DNA from: Vibrio crassostreae 9ZC13
GTDB taxonomy: Bacteria; Pseudomonadota; Gammaproteobacteria; Enterobacterales; Vibrionaceae
Reading direction: 5' to 3'
Assembly (NCBI RefSeq): GCF_000272045.2
Contig: NZ_AJYZ02000019.1
Span: 1,748,704-1,812,703, forward strand
Length of the DNA: 64,000 nt
The translations under genes were made by a program, and so were the position numbers. Numbering within the stretch: the first letter of the stretch is position 1; each line of letters starts with the position of its first letter. Of the stretch, positions 20,497-30,053 are shown in pieces. The notes below the pieces were generated by a model. The model was not told where the DNA came from, did not search any database, and saw only the letters and a program-made list of their open reading frames with translations.

Positions 20497-21804
20497 GTGA
20501 GAGCGAACAAAGTAGCATTAACGATCAGTATGCTATTTGCTATCTCAGGTTGTCAAAGCACACCCTCAGAGCAGACAGACGCGAACCAAACCACAAACAA
20601 CAATAATGAATCGACAATAGAGGTCCGTTCATTTCAGTCTGTCCAAAGCGTTTACTCCGAATGGGAAGTTAAGCTTGAAGACCATGCTCAATTGTCTCTC
20701 TATGCACCAGAGAATTACAATGAACTATTAGACGCATGGGATGATGCTGAAAGCATTTATGCGGACTTACTTAAAGACGAAACTCGGATAACCAAGAGTT
20801 ACTCCATTTTTTCGAGCCTAACTTACGCTGAAGCCTTCGATGAAAAAATCGCTTTGATCAAATCAAACTATGACTCGATCTTAGTGTTAAAGAAGAAGGC
20901 TGATCGAGTACTCGCGGATTCGATTGTCCAAATGGATTACCTGAAGTTTCTTGGCGCAGATACCATGTTTACCTCGAGCTACAAACGTTTGTATTCAGAA
21001 TACAGCGAGTTGTTCGAGTATGTGCTGGTCGATGAGCTTGAAGACGCTCAAGAAGCGCAGGTGGAATTTCTTAACAATGCTCGCTTACTAGAAGTTAAAG
21101 TGGCGCATAAGAAATACATCGAACCTTTGAAGAACGAATTAGAGTTCTTGGAAGATGAAGATTTCGATGACGTTGTTCCACTGACGTTTGCTAAAGCGGC
21201 ATCTCAAATTGCTTTGGCAGAAAGCCAAGTGAAAGCCAGTCCCCGTGAAAAGTCTATCATTGAAGACGCAGTTCACGCTGCGGAGTTCGAATTAAACCAC
21301 GTACGCAGTGTTGCTCATGAAGTCAAAGTGCTGGCGAGCGTAAAAGGCGACCAGTTCGAACAGTCGGTTTTGAATGCAGAGAACCAGTTATTGAGCATTT
21401 CACGAGTGGTTAATGATGAAGATCACCGTGATGTTGTATTGCGTCTTCAGTCTCAAAAAATTGTAGCGAGTGTTAAAGCGCTGAAAGGCTCAGACATGAC
21501 GGCGTCATTAAAGTCAGAGATTAAAACTTTGACTGAGCAATTAGCTAAGCTGGAGTCTGAAAACCAGAAGCAAGCGCAGCAACTGTCTGAAGCAACCAAG
21601 CACAGTGAGTTGCTCGGTGAGCAGATTACCAAGAGTGATGCTCACATTAAAAGCTTAGAAGAGTTAGTGGATAGTTTGAAAAGCTTAGGTGGCAAAGTGG
21701 CCAACGAAAGTGACTCTGATGTGATGTCCCCAGCTGTTGAATCTACTCTAGAGGATTCAACCCTAGAACAATCATCAGAAGAAGTGATTGAACCTTCGGT
21801 TTAG
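20497..21804 (+). CDS. coiled-coil lipoprotein of unknown function
   Basis: The 435-residue protein has a lipoprotein signal: a hydrophobic stretch then ISGC with the lipidated Cys at residue 19. S20 at +2 fits outer-membrane sorting. After a Thr/Asn-rich linker (about 25-40) the body is acidic and mostly helical. A strong coiled coil lies near residues 335-400 (TEQLAKLESENQKQAQQLSE) and an acidic Ser-rich tail follows. GTG 20497 is supported by AAGGAT about 9 bases upstream, and an ATG at 20490 stops at once. I recognise no enzymatic domain; a structural envelope role is possible. It is a single gene with a terminator. Confidence 0.8.
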   Translation: MRANKVALTISMLFAISGCQSTPSEQTDANQTTNNNNESTIEVRSFQSVQSVYSEWEVKLEDHAQLSLYAPENYNELLDAWDDAESIYADLLKDETRITKSYSIFSSLTYAEAFDEKIALIKSNYDSILVLKKKADRVLADSIVQMDYLKFLGADTMFTSSYKRLYSEYSELFEYVLVDELEDAQEAQVEFLNNARLLEVKVAHKKYIEPLKNELEFLEDEDFDDVVPLTFAKAASQIALAESQVKASPREKSIIEDAVHAAEFELNHVRSVAHEVKVLASVKGDQFEQSVLNAENQLLSISRVVNDEDHRDVVLRLQSQKIVASVKALKGSDMTASLKSEIKTLTEQLAKLESENQKQAQQLSEATKHSELLGEQITKSDAHIKSLEELVDSLKSLGGKVANESDSDVMSPAVESTLEDSTLEQSSEEVIEPSV

Positions 21805-21836
21805 CATCACTAATTTCTTTATTTGTGATTGAGTTA

Positions 21837-21857
21837 AAAGCGCCTTAGGGCGCTTTT
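21837..21857 (+). terminator. terminator of the coiled-coil lipoprotein gene
   Basis: AAAAGCGCC (21837-21845) pairs with GGCGCTTTT (21849-21857) with a TTAG loop, and T residues continue after it. Confidence 0.9.
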
Positions 21858-22073
21858 TTACGTTCTGTTGATCTATGTCAAAATCTAGAAATAAAAGCGC
21901 TCTGTGAGCCATTTTAGTGTACGTTATTCTTTGATTTTTAACGTAACTTGTTGATATTTATAGATGTGTTATTTTCTATGCTGATAACTAATCATTCAGC
22001 AGAGTTTTCTTTTTACTACTAAAGTCGTATGAATTTGGAATAACTCGGACTATTTGCTTTCAACAAGGCTGTG

Positions 22074-22101
22074 AGAGCTATTTTGTGCCTAAAATAGCTC
22101 T
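22074..22101. repeat. 11-bp inverted repeat upstream of the formate-channel gene
   Basis: AGAGCTATTTT (22074-22084) and AAAATAGCTCT (22091-22101) form a perfect dyad around six bases. It lies 66-93 bp before the focA start. There is no T-run, so it is an operator or leader hairpin rather than a terminator. The remaining 21858-22166 gap is AT-rich and shows nothing else distinct. Confidence 0.6.
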
Positions 22102-22166
22102 TGAATTCAGAAATGAAAGAGAGGATTATCGCGCTCCCGACGACATGTTTCAAAATGTAAATCATC

Positions 22167-23009
22167 ATGAATCTAAACCAATTTGACTCATTATTACCGC
22201 CACAAATGGCTGAGCGCGCTGCAGATATTGGCGTAGGTAAAGCAACCAAAGATCCAATCAAATCTTTTCTCCTAGCGATTTCCGCTGGCATACATATCGG
22301 TATTGCGTTTGTGTTTTACACCATCGTAACGACTGGTGCTGGTGATTTGCCGTGGGGTATTACTCGCTTATTAGGTGGCCTTGCATTTAGCTTGGGCCTA
22401 ATCCTCGTTGTTGTTACTGGCGGTGAACTATTTACCAGTTCGGTGCTCACTCTTGTTGCTCGTGCAAGTGGCAAGATTAGCTGGGGAACCCTAGTAAAGA
22501 ACTGGGCGACCGTTTATATCGGTAACCTTATTGGTGCTTTATTGCTAGTGGCATGCATGCTTCTGACTAAACAGTACATGTTCGACCATGGGCAAGTGGG
22601 TTTGAATGCCATGGCCATCTCTCAGCACAAAATGCACCATGGTTTTATCCAAGCTATCGCGCTTGGCATCATGTGTAACGTATTGGTTTGTATCGCGGTA
22701 TGGATGACGTTTAGTGGACGAACACTGACTGACAAAATTGCAGTACTGATTTTACCTGTCGCGATGTTTGTATCATCGGGCTTTGAGCACTGTATTGCGA
22801 ATATGTTCCAAGTTCCTTTAGCTATCGGTATCAAAACATTTGCTCCAGCTGAATTTTGGACAATGACGGGCGCTAATCCTGCGGACTATGTTGATCTGAA
22901 CATGATGGACTTTCTGATGAACAACTTGCTGCCCGTTACCATCGGTAACATCATTGGCGGCGGTATCTTTGTTGGTATGTGGTACTGGTTGATCTACCTA
23001 CGTGACTAA
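22167..23009 (+). CDS. focA: formate/nitrite transporter family channel (FocA-like)
   Basis: The 280-residue inner-membrane protein has six hydrophobic helices and the family features: GIHIGIAFVFYT in TM1, the VVTGGELFTSS segment, GNLIGALLL, and the central GIMCNVLVCIAVWMTF and FVSSGFEHCIANMF blocks. The last holds the conserved His that is important in formate channels. It is closest to FocA-type formate channels. Nitrite passage cannot be excluded. No pyruvate formate-lyase gene is adjacent in the window. An inverted repeat lies in its leader and a terminator follows. Confidence 0.88.
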   Translation: MNLNQFDSLLPPQMAERAADIGVGKATKDPIKSFLLAISAGIHIGIAFVFYTIVTTGAGDLPWGITRLLGGLAFSLGLILVVVTGGELFTSSVLTLVARASGKISWGTLVKNWATVYIGNLIGALLLVACMLLTKQYMFDHGQVGLNAMAISQHKMHHGFIQAIALGIMCNVLVCIAVWMTFSGRTLTDKIAVLILPVAMFVSSGFEHCIANMFQVPLAIGIKTFAPAEFWTMTGANPADYVDLNMMDFLMNNLLPVTIGNIIGGGIFVGMWYWLIYLRD

Positions 23010-23036
23010 CTCAGTTGACGAAATGAGTTAACGCTC

Positions 23037-23283
23037 TGTGGAAACACTTAACTGACTTATGACATTTACAAGACGGCCTGCATTGCAGGCCGTTTTTTAT
23101 TTGTGGAAAACTTACTTATTCATTTCTCTAATTATTGAAACGAACGCCCAACAACGCTGATTTTCATGTGTGTATATGTCTTTGAAAACCCCCAAGGATC
23201 AATGGCAATGATCTTTTGTTGAGTCAAAGTGACCAAAAAAGGATCGATGTTGATTTGGTTATCCACAATTTCTGTGGATAACC
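23037..23283. promoter_or_regulatory. cluster of DnaA boxes in the focA-fetB gap
   Basis: TTATCCACA (23259-23267) and TGTGGATAA (23273-23281) are two perfect consensus DnaA boxes facing each other across 5 bp, inside an 11-bp perfect dyad (23257-23283). TGTGGAAAA at 23102-23110 fits the relaxed TTWTNCACA consensus on the minus strand. TGTGGAAAC at 23037-23045 is one base off it. There is no T-run beside the dyad, so it is not a terminator. A DnaA-binding or titration site is plausible but untested. Confidence 0.55.
23073..23098 (+). terminator. focA terminator
   Basis: ACGGCCTGC (23073-23081) pairs with GCAGGCCGT (23085-23093) with an ATT loop and T-run. Confidence 0.94.
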
Positions 23284-23327
23284 TGTCTCAAATTCGGTGA
23301 GTAACCAGAACTGAGGGGAGGAGGTAG

Positions 23328-24122
23328 CTAGTTTGTTGGTTGTATACGGGCGAGAACTCGACCTTCTTTTGTTAGAGAGGTCTTCAAAGCTAGGTGAAGT
23401 GAGAGTGCCAAAGAACAGCTCATCATCACGAAAATCGCCAGCATGATCATCAGTTGATACTTAATTGCGATCATTGGTGAAGCTCCCCCGAGAATTTGAC
23501 CTGTCATCATCCCCGGTAGCGTTACTAAGCCTGTGGTTGCCATTGAGGCCATAATAGGAGACATCGCTTTCTGTATAGCATTACGCACAAAAGGCGCTGC
23601 AGCATAAGTAGGAGACGCGCCTAACGCGATTGCTGCTTCATATTCTGATTTCTGTGTTTCAAAAGCACCAAACAGGTTCTGCAATGCCACTATATTACTG
23701 CTTAAGCTATTACCCAATAACATCCCTGCGATCGGGATAAGGTACTGAGCGTTAAAAACCGGTGTTGGTTTAATGATAAATAAGCAGATGAACAAGACAA
23801 TGGGTACACAGGTTACCGCTAGGCTCACAGCGACAGGCACTAACAAGAGGTTTCGGGGTAACTTGGACTTTTCAACAATCGAGCTTGCCCCAACGATAAT
23901 CATCGTAAATAACCACAGTAAATTGACCCACAAGCTATTCAAAGTGAACAGGTATTCTAGGTAGAGGCCAACCAGAAATAGCTGAACAGTCATGCGAATG
24001 ATGCTGATAGAAGCCTCTTTTCCAAGGCCAAGTTTTAGCTTGTGGTTGATTACAATTGGTAGCAAGAGAAGTGAACTGAAAAACAATAATTGCCACCAAG
24101 ATATATCAATAACGTCTTGCAT
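23328..24122 (-). CDS. fetB: FetB/YbbM-type ABC permease (UPF0014)
   Basis: The 264-residue protein has about seven hydrophobic segments. It shows the UPF0014 features: the TVQLFLVGLYLEYLF block, PIAGMLLGNSLSS, EYEAAIALGASP and TGLVTLPGMMTGQILGGASP. In E. coli, FetAB is proposed to export iron. ATG 24122 is chosen because GGAAG precedes it by 4-5 bases and MQDVIDISWW fits the family start; the frame is open 18 codons further upstream. The ATPase partner FetA, usually next to it, is not in this window, so the partner must lie elsewhere or differ. Confidence 0.86.
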   Translation of the reverse strand: MQDVIDISWWQLLFFSSLLLLPIVINHKLKLGLGKEASISIIRMTVQLFLVGLYLEYLFTLNSLWVNLLWLFTMIIVGASSIVEKSKLPRNLLLVPVAVSLAVTCVPIVLFICLFIIKPTPVFNAQYLIPIAGMLLGNSLSSNIVALQNLFGAFETQKSEYEAAIALGASPTYAAAPFVRNAIQKAMSPIMASMATTGLVTLPGMMTGQILGGASPMIAIKYQLMIMLAIFVMMSCSLALSLHLALKTSLTKEGRVLARIQPTN

Positions 24123-24560
24123 AATGCTTCCTTTTAATAAGGCTTCTATCATATCTGAAAGTGCCAAATGATGCATTTCAGAGTCATACCTGTCGAACTC
24201 AAAAAAGGCTCAATTATTTAACATTCAAAGTACAAAATAATGGTTATTTGAGGGTTTTTTGGCTACTACTTAGTAGGTAAAACGTTAAAATTGGTTACAC
24301 TACGGTTGCGTAAATGTTGGAGTTTAACATTTGTGAAATGTACTTAATTCTTCACATTTGTTAATACTTTTTAATAACTTTGTTTAACTAAAAACAACTT
24401 TGGATGAGCTCAAAAAAGTATTGATTAGCAAGGGTTATAACGGGAGATTTGATTGAACCCTACTTTGAGTATGGTCTAAAATTTGTCGTTAGATACTTAA
24501 GAACTTTAGCCCCATAGAATGGGTTACTCGAAATTACTAAATACAAAATAGGCAAAATGT
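24123..24560 (+). promoter_or_regulatory. torECA upstream region
   Basis: This 438-bp AT-rich gap between divergent fetB and torE must carry the tor promoter. It holds the perfect dyad ACATTTGTGAAATGT (24327-24341) and a nearby TTCACATTTGTTAA, which could be regulator half-sites. I do not see the E. coli TorR decameric boxes clearly, so the regulator is not assigned. Confidence 0.45.
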
Positions 24561-24743
24561 ATGAGTGATGTTAATAAAATTGAAACTAGCGAAAAACATT
24601 CGCTGGAGTGGAAGTCTTTCCTCTTCATCGCGGTGGTTCTCTTCCCAATATTAAGTGTGGCTTTTGTAGGCGGTTACGGCTTCCTAGTTTGGGCACTGCA
24701 AGTGTTTGTATTCGGACCTCCAGGTGCTCACGGCGGCATGTAA
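24561..24743 (+). CDS. torE: TorE/NapE-family small membrane protein
   Basis: The 60-residue protein has a hydrophilic N-terminus of about 17 residues (with EKHSLEWKSF), one transmembrane helix of about 25 residues, and a Gly-rich tail. This is the pattern of TorE/NapE proteins found at the head of torECA operons in Vibrio and Shewanella. The role is not settled. It starts 53 bp before torC in the same transcript. Confidence 0.85.
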   Translation: MSDVNKIETSEKHSLEWKSFLFIAVVLFPILSVAFVGGYGFLVWALQVFVFGPPGAHGGM

Positions 24744-24795
24744 TGCCCTCTTGCTATCACATTTTTATTAGAACTAATTTTTAAGAGAGCTAAAC

Positions 24796-25977
24796 ATGAA
24801 ATCATTTTTAGTTAAATTATGGCGCACAATGACTCGCCCAGCGGTACACATCAGTCTTGGTGTACTAACTATGGGTGGCTTTATCGCCGGTGTTATTTTC
24901 TGGGGCGGTTTTAATACAGCGCTAGAACATACGAATACAGAAGAGTTCTGCGTAAGCTGTCACACTATGCGTGACAACGTATACGTAGAACTACAAGAAA
25001 CGGTTCACTGGAAAAACACTTCTGGTGTACGTGCTACTTGTCCTGACTGTCACGTTCCACATGAATGGACAGCAAAAATTGCTCGTAAGATGCAAGCATC
25101 TAAAGAAGTCTTCGCTCAAGTATTTGGTGACCTAGATACGCCTGAGAAATTCGAAGCTCGTCGTATCGAGCTGGCTAAACACGAATGGGATCGTTTCTCT
25201 TCGAACAAATCTCTAGAGTGTAAAAACTGCCACAACTACGATTCAATGGATTTCGAAAACATGCGCCCAACAGCGCGTATCCAGATGAAAAACGCGGCAG
25301 AGCGTGATCAAAGCTGTGTTGACTGTCACAAAGGTATTGCTCACAACCTTCCATTAGATATGGCATCAGCAAGCGGTATTGTTGGCGAGCTAGAAAATGT
25401 AGCAAGCAGCACATCTTACGCAAATGGTTCAGACGTAATCTCTATTCGTCACCTACCAATGTATACGGATGAAACAGCTGAAGTTGAAGCGGGTCTATTA
25501 AGCCCTGCAAGTAAAGTTGCGGTTATCGACGAAAAAGGCGACATGATCAAGATTCAAATCGACGGTTGGCGTAAAGCGAAAGGCTTCGGACGTGTAATCC
25601 AAGAAGACTTCGGTATGAACATCTCAACTGCAATCTTGACGAAAGAAGTATCTCAAAGTGACGTTATCACTGTTGGTGAGAAGAAAGAAGATGAGCTTAC
25701 TGGCCTTCCATGGGAAGAAGTTAACCTAGCACTTTGGATGAAGAAAGAGTCTATGGTTGATAACTTCGATCCAATCTGGAACGCAGCGGGTCAAGCGTAC
25801 CAATCTAACTGTTCAACGTGTCACTCACAGCCAGATGAAGCTCACTTCAGCGCTAACGGTTGGGTAGGCATGCTAGATGGTATGATTGCATTCGTTAACT
25901 TCGATACAGATACAGAAGCACTGGTTCTTAAGTATCTACAGAAGCACTCATCAGATTTTTCTGAAGGCCATCACTAA
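24796..25977 (+). CDS. torC: pentaheme c-type cytochrome TorC
   Basis: TorC is a membrane-anchored cytochrome that passes electrons from menaquinol to TorA. The 393 residues have an N-terminal membrane anchor (about 15-38) and five CXXCH heme sites: CVSCH, CPDCH, CKNCH and CVDCH in the NapC/NirT domain, and CSTCH near the C-terminus (about 349-353) in the extra monoheme domain typical of TorC. This heme count separates it from the tetraheme NapC/NirT. It lies between torE and torA in one operon. Confidence 0.95.
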   Translation: MKSFLVKLWRTMTRPAVHISLGVLTMGGFIAGVIFWGGFNTALEHTNTEEFCVSCHTMRDNVYVELQETVHWKNTSGVRATCPDCHVPHEWTAKIARKMQASKEVFAQVFGDLDTPEKFEARRIELAKHEWDRFSSNKSLECKNCHNYDSMDFENMRPTARIQMKNAAERDQSCVDCHKGIAHNLPLDMASASGIVGELENVASSTSYANGSDVISIRHLPMYTDETAEVEAGLLSPASKVAVIDEKGDMIKIQIDGWRKAKGFGRVIQEDFGMNISTAILTKEVSQSDVITVGEKKEDELTGLPWEEVNLALWMKKESMVDNFDPIWNAAGQAYQSNCSTCHSQPDEAHFSANGWVGMLDGMIAFVNFDTDTEALVLKYLQKHSSDFSEGHH

Positions 25978-26001
25978 TAAGACGTCAATTGGAGTAACAC
26001 A

Positions 26002-28464
26002 ATGGCAATTACAAGAAGAAGTTTTCTGAAAGGTGTCGCTACTACAAGTGCGGCATCGGTTATCGGTCCAAGCTTATTGGCGTCGGCATCAGCGTCTGCA
26101 GCAGAAACAGACGGTGCGTGGAAAGTCTCTGGTTCTCACTGGGGTGCATTCCGAGCTCGTGTTTATGCGGGTAAAGTACAAGAAATTAAACCTCTAGAAA
26201 TCGATCAACACCCAACTGAGATGTTGAAAGGTATTAAAGGTATTATCTACAGCCCATCACGTGTGCGTTACCCAATGGTTCGCCTAGATTGGTTGAAGAA
26301 GCATAAATACAGCGCAGACACGCGTGGTAACAACCGTTTTATTCGTGTGACTTGGGATGAGGCACTAGACCTTGTTTACCGCGAGCTAGAGCGCGTACAG
26401 AAAGATTACGGTCCATGGGCGCTTCACACAGGTCAAACTGGTTGGAGACAAACGGGTCAGTTCCACAGCTGTACTAACCACATGCAACGTGCAATGGCAC
26501 TTCACGGTTACTCTGTGAAGAAAATCGGTGACTACTCAACAGGTGCTGGTCAAACGATCATGCCTTACGTGTTAGGTTCTACTGAAGTTTACGCACAAGG
26601 TACATCTTGGGAACTTATCTTAGAAAACAGTGACAACATTGTTCTTTGGGGTAACGATCCAGTTAAAAACCTGCAAGTAGGTTGGACATGTGAGACTCAC
26701 GAGTCGTTCGCATACCTAGAACAGCTGAAAGAAAAAGTTGCTAAGAAAGAGATCAACGTTGTTTCTGTTGACCCTGTTAAAAACAAAACAGGTCGTTACC
26801 TAGAAAACGAGCAAATGTACATCAACCCACAAACTGATGTGGCGTTCATGCTTGGTGTTGCTCACGTTCTTTACAACGAAGGCCTATACGACAAGAAGTT
26901 CATCGAAACTTACTGTCTAGGTTTTGAAGATTTCATCAAGTACGTTCAAGGTGAAACGAAAGACAGAGTTGAGAAGACGCCAGAATGGGCTTCTGCTATC
27001 TGTGGCGCAAGCGCGGACTCTATTCGTGACTTCGCTAAGATGCTGGTTAACGGTCGTACACAGATTCTTGTTGGTTGGAGTATCCAACGTCAAGAGCACG
27101 GTGAACAGCCTTACTGGATGTGTGCAGTTATCGCAGCAATGGTTGGCCAAATTGGTCTTCCGGGCGGTGGTATCTCTTACGGTCACCACTACTCTGGTAT
27201 CGGTGTATCTTCAACTGGCTTCGCTGCTCCGGGTTCATTCCCGCTGAACATCGACAAAGGTCAATCGCCTAAGCACACTAACACTGATTACAACGGTTAC
27301 AGCCGCGTAATCCCTGTTGCTCGTTGGGTAGATAGCCTGTTAGAGCCAGGTAAGAAGATCAAAGCAAACGGCGCAACAGTGACACTGCCTGACATCAAGA
27401 TGATGGTATTCAGTGGTAACAACCCGTGGCACCACCACCAAGATCGCAACAAGATGCGTAAAGCATTCAAGAGCCTACAAACTGTAGTGGCTGTTGATTT
27501 CGCTTGGACTGCAACTTGTCGTCACTCTGATATTGTTCTTCCAGCTTGTACTCAGTGGGAACGTAACGATATCGATGGTTACGGCGCGTACTCTGGCCGT
27601 GGTTTGATCGCAATGCACAAGCTAGTGGATCCTCTGTTCCAGTCTAAGACTGACTTCGAGATCATGTCTAGCCTAACTAAGCGTTGGGGTCGTTACGACG
27701 ATTACACGCGTGGTATGGACGAAATGCAGTGGGTTAAATCTCTGTACGACGAATGTCGCGCATCAAACGAAGGTAGCTTCGAAATGCCTGAGTTTGCTGA
27801 GTTCTGGGAGAAAGGTTTCCTAGACTTCGGCAAAGGTAAGCCATGGACTCGTCACGCTTCATTCCGTGAAGATCCAGAGATCAACGCACTAGGCACGCCT
27901 TCTGGTTTCATCGAAATCACAAGCCGTACTGTTGGCAACATGGGTTACGAGCACTGTCAAGAACACCCAATGTGGTTCGAGAAATCTGAACGTTCACACG
28001 GTGGTCCAGGCTCTGACAAGCACCCGTACTGGCTACAATCTTGTCACCCAGACAAGCGTCTTCACTCTCAGATGTGTGAATCTGAAGAGTGGCGTGCGAC
28101 TTACGCGGTACAAGGCCGTGAGCCAATCTACATCAACCCAGTAGATGCTAAGAAGAAAGGCATCAAAGATGGCGATGTAGTACGTGTGTTTAACGACCGT
28201 GGTCAACTACTAGCAGGTGCTGTTCTAATGGATAGCTACGCTCCTGGTGTTGTTCGTATCGAAGAAGGTGCTTGGTACGGTCCGATCAACGAGAAAGTGG
28301 GCGCGCTAGATACATACGGCGATCCAAACACACTGACTCAAGATATCGGTACGTCTGAACTTGCTCAAGCAACGTCAGCAAACACATGTTTGGTTGATTT
28401 CGAGAAGTTCCAAGGCAAACTGCCTCCAGTAACTTCATTCGGTGGTCCAATCGAAGTAGCTTAA
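26002..28464 (+). CDS. torA: trimethylamine-N-oxide reductase, molybdenum catalytic subunit
   Basis: TorA reduces TMAO to trimethylamine in the periplasm during anaerobic respiration. The 820 residues begin with a Tat signal (RRSFLK, residues 5-10, cleavage after about residue 34). The mature part is a molybdopterin oxidoreductase of the DMSO reductase family, with YSTGAGQ around the expected Ser ligand of molybdenum and the MGD-binding blocks WGNDPVKN and [11 protein letters not shown]. There is no N-terminal Fe-S cysteine cluster, as usual for TorA. The chaperone TorD and the regulators TorSTR are not in this window. Confidence 0.95.
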   Translation: MAITRRSFLKGVATTSAASVIGPSLLASASASAAETDGAWKVSGSHWGAFRARVYAGKVQEIKPLEIDQHPTEMLKGIKGIIYSPSRVRYPMVRLDWLKKHKYSADTRGNNRFIRVTWDEALDLVYRELERVQKDYGPWALHTGQTGWRQTGQFHSCTNHMQRAMALHGYSVKKIGDYSTGAGQTIMPYVLGSTEVYAQGTSWELILENSDNIVLWGNDPVKNLQVGWTCETHESFAYLEQLKEKVAKKEINVVSVDPVKNKTGRYLENEQMYINPQTDVAFMLGVAHVLYNEGLYDKKFIETYCLGFEDFIKYVQGETKDRVEKTPEWASAICGASADSIRDFAKMLVNGRTQILVGWSIQRQEHGEQPYWMCAVIAAMVGQIGLPGGGISYGHHYSGIGVSSTGFAAPGSFPLNIDKGQSPKHTNTDYNGYSRVIPVARWVDSLLEPGKKIKANGATVTLPDIKMMVFSGNNPWHHHQDRNKMRKAFKSLQTVVAVDFAWTATCRHSDIVLPACTQWERNDIDGYGAYSGRGLIAMHKLVDPLFQSKTDFEIMSSLTKRWGRYDDYTRGMDEMQWVKSLYDECRASNEGSFEMPEFAEFWEKGFLDFGKGKPWTRHASFREDPEINALGTPSGFIEITSRTVGNMGYEHCQEHPMWFEKSERSHGGPGSDKHPYWLQSCHPDKRLHSQMCESEEWRATYAVQGREPIYINPVDAKKKGIKDGDVVRVFNDRGQLLAGAVLMDSYAPGVVRIEEGAWYGPINEKVGALDTYGDPNTLTQDIGTSELAQATSANTCLVDFEKFQGKLPPVTSFGGPIEVA

Positions 28465-28500
28465 GCCTCTCGCTTAAAAGCTAAGATTAGAGCTTGAATT

Positions 28501-28535
28501 AAAGCCCCTGTAAGGATTCTTACAGGGGCTTTTTG
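28501..28535 (+). terminator. torECA terminator
   Basis: AAAGCCCCTGTAAG (28501-28514) pairs with CTTACAGGGGCTTT (28519-28532) and T residues follow. Confidence 0.95.
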
Positions 28536-28807
28536 TATTTCTAATATCTGTACAGAGATTTCTAATTAAGTCTTGTAGTCGCGTTTATGAAGGCTTTTTA
28601 GCGGCGAGTTATAAAGTATGGCTTGAGATAAGTTGCAGAAGCAACGTGGTAACAGCTATGGGGCAAAGGAAGAGGGTTTTTGAGTGCTTTCTAAAGAGCT
28701 AGGTCGTCGAAAGTAAAAAGGCCGATACAGAGTACCGACGATTTGAAACCTAAGGAGTGAAGCCTAAATCTTGAATAAAAACTTGAGCCTTGAATAGAAA
28801 CTTAAGC
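28536..28807. other. intergenic region with a 19-bp tandem duplication
   Basis: This 272-bp stretch lies between torA and the stop of the convergent exporter gene. It ends in two tandem 19-bp copies (28770-28788 and 28789-28807), each starting CTTGAATA and differing at two bases. The second copy abuts the exporter stop codon. Nothing else is distinct. Confidence 0.6.
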
Positions 28808-30022
28808 TTAAAGTTCGAACATAAACCAATAACCGTATGCACAGATCAAAGCGGGCACACTCGAATACAAGGTCGCGATAAGCGCTGCTTTAGGTGCCAT
28901 GGCAATCGCAGGGAATAACGCATCACCATCATTTGAAATCGCATTACCAACCTGAGCCGAAAGTGGAAGCGCACCTGATAGGTACAAGCTAGTGACCAAT
29001 AATTGCGGTCCACAGCCCGGTAGCAAACCCATCAACACGCCAGCCAGGGGGAGCATGATGCCCCAGCTTGAGAATAGCGTCGCAAAATCAACATTTGCTA
29101 TCACAGAGCCAAATTCAAAGAAAAGAAAGGCAACCACCACCCAAGCGGTGACAAAGTTTGTATCTTGAGCGGTCTTTTGCAATGGGTGAGAGCCTATACA
29201 CTTTTCGTCCTCACTCACGGCTGATTTGTAATCCTCAATTTCACGGGTTAGCCCCCACAGAAACATCGAGCTGATCAGCAAAACTGTCCCCGCCCATTCC
29301 ATCGACATTTCAGGCAAAGCGAGCAGCTCGTTCACATCGACTTGAAAAGAGCCAAGTAGGGCAACGGCAGCACCCGGAATAATCAGTACAGACCACAGGT
29401 AACCTTGCAGGTTTATCGCTTTTTTAGAGACCGATTCTTTGTCTTGAGATTGAGAAGCACAGCTGCTCACCACTTCATTTTTCTCTGCTTTTTTTGGGCG
29501 TAAGAAGTCGTCTGCGTGAAACAAGTTAATGATTCGGCCTGACGCAGTACCCACGATCACGCCCATCGCCATCATGGCTAAACCTGTCTTAGGCTCGCTC
29601 GCTATGAGCAGGAACGCCGCGTCACCCATGGTTGAGACGAGCACCGCAACTACCGCACCAAATCCGAGTTTTCCCGAGATAAATTGTGTGGTTACCACTA
29701 TCGCACCGCCACAGCCGGGCAACGCGCCCATGAGAGCCGCGAATACCACTTGGTTTGAACGAGATTGATGGACGAGCTTATTGAAGACGTTATCTTTGTT
29801 TATGTACAGACTTAACCAGTGGTAAATAGCCAAGGTTAAAGCAACATAACAAGACACTGCCCAAAACGCGTCTGACAAAGTAGTCACCGTCAGCTCTCGT
29901 GTAGCTGGGGCTGCAACCAAAGCTGCAAGTGAGACAGGCAAAAGCAGGCGCTTAAATGACAGTGAAAACTGAGTTGTTTTCGCAGCACTACTGCTTGGCA
30001 AAAAAGAGATTAGTCGATCCAT
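28808..30022 (-). CDS. putative 10-TM metal exporter (ArsP_2-like, possibly related to Mn exporter MneA)
   Basis: The 404-residue membrane protein has two homologous halves of about five helices each. Each half contains MG(A/L)LPGCG, a T-x-(F/Y)-x-SG segment and a GDA block (STMGDAAFLLIA in the first half, SNDGDALFPAIA in the second). A hydrophilic, Lys/Ser-rich linker lies between them (about 175-200). This internal duplication and PGCG plus GDA pattern fit the putative heavy-metal exporter family I recall as PF11449. V. cholerae MneA, a manganese exporter, may be related, but I cannot confirm this. A Fur box overlaps its promoter and a Mn-dependent pyrophosphatase gene is divergent from it. 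Confidence 0.7.
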   Translation of the reverse strand: MDRLISFLPSSSAAKTTQFSLSFKRLLLPVSLAALVAAPATRELTVTTLSDAFWAVSCYVALTLAIYHWLSLYINKDNVFNKLVHQSRSNQVVFAALMGALPGCGGAIVVTTQFISGKLGFGAVVAVLVSTMGDAAFLLIASEPKTGLAMMAMGVIVGTASGRIINLFHADDFLRPKKAEKNEVVSSCASQSQDKESVSKKAINLQGYLWSVLIIPGAAVALLGSFQVDVNELLALPEMSMEWAGTVLLISSMFLWGLTREIEDYKSAVSEDEKCIGSHPLQKTAQDTNFVTAWVVVAFLFFEFGSVIANVDFATLFSSWGIMLPLAGVLMGLLPGCGPQLLVTSLYLSGALPLSAQVGNAISNDGDALFPAIAMAPKAALIATLYSSVPALICAYGYWFMFEL

Positions 30023-30053
30023 AGGTGTTACTCAAAATTAGTGGCTTAAGATA

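Noticed and set aside
23257..23283. Terminator for focA or fetB
   Set aside because: The dyad has no T-run on either strand, and focA already has a strong terminator at 23073-23098.
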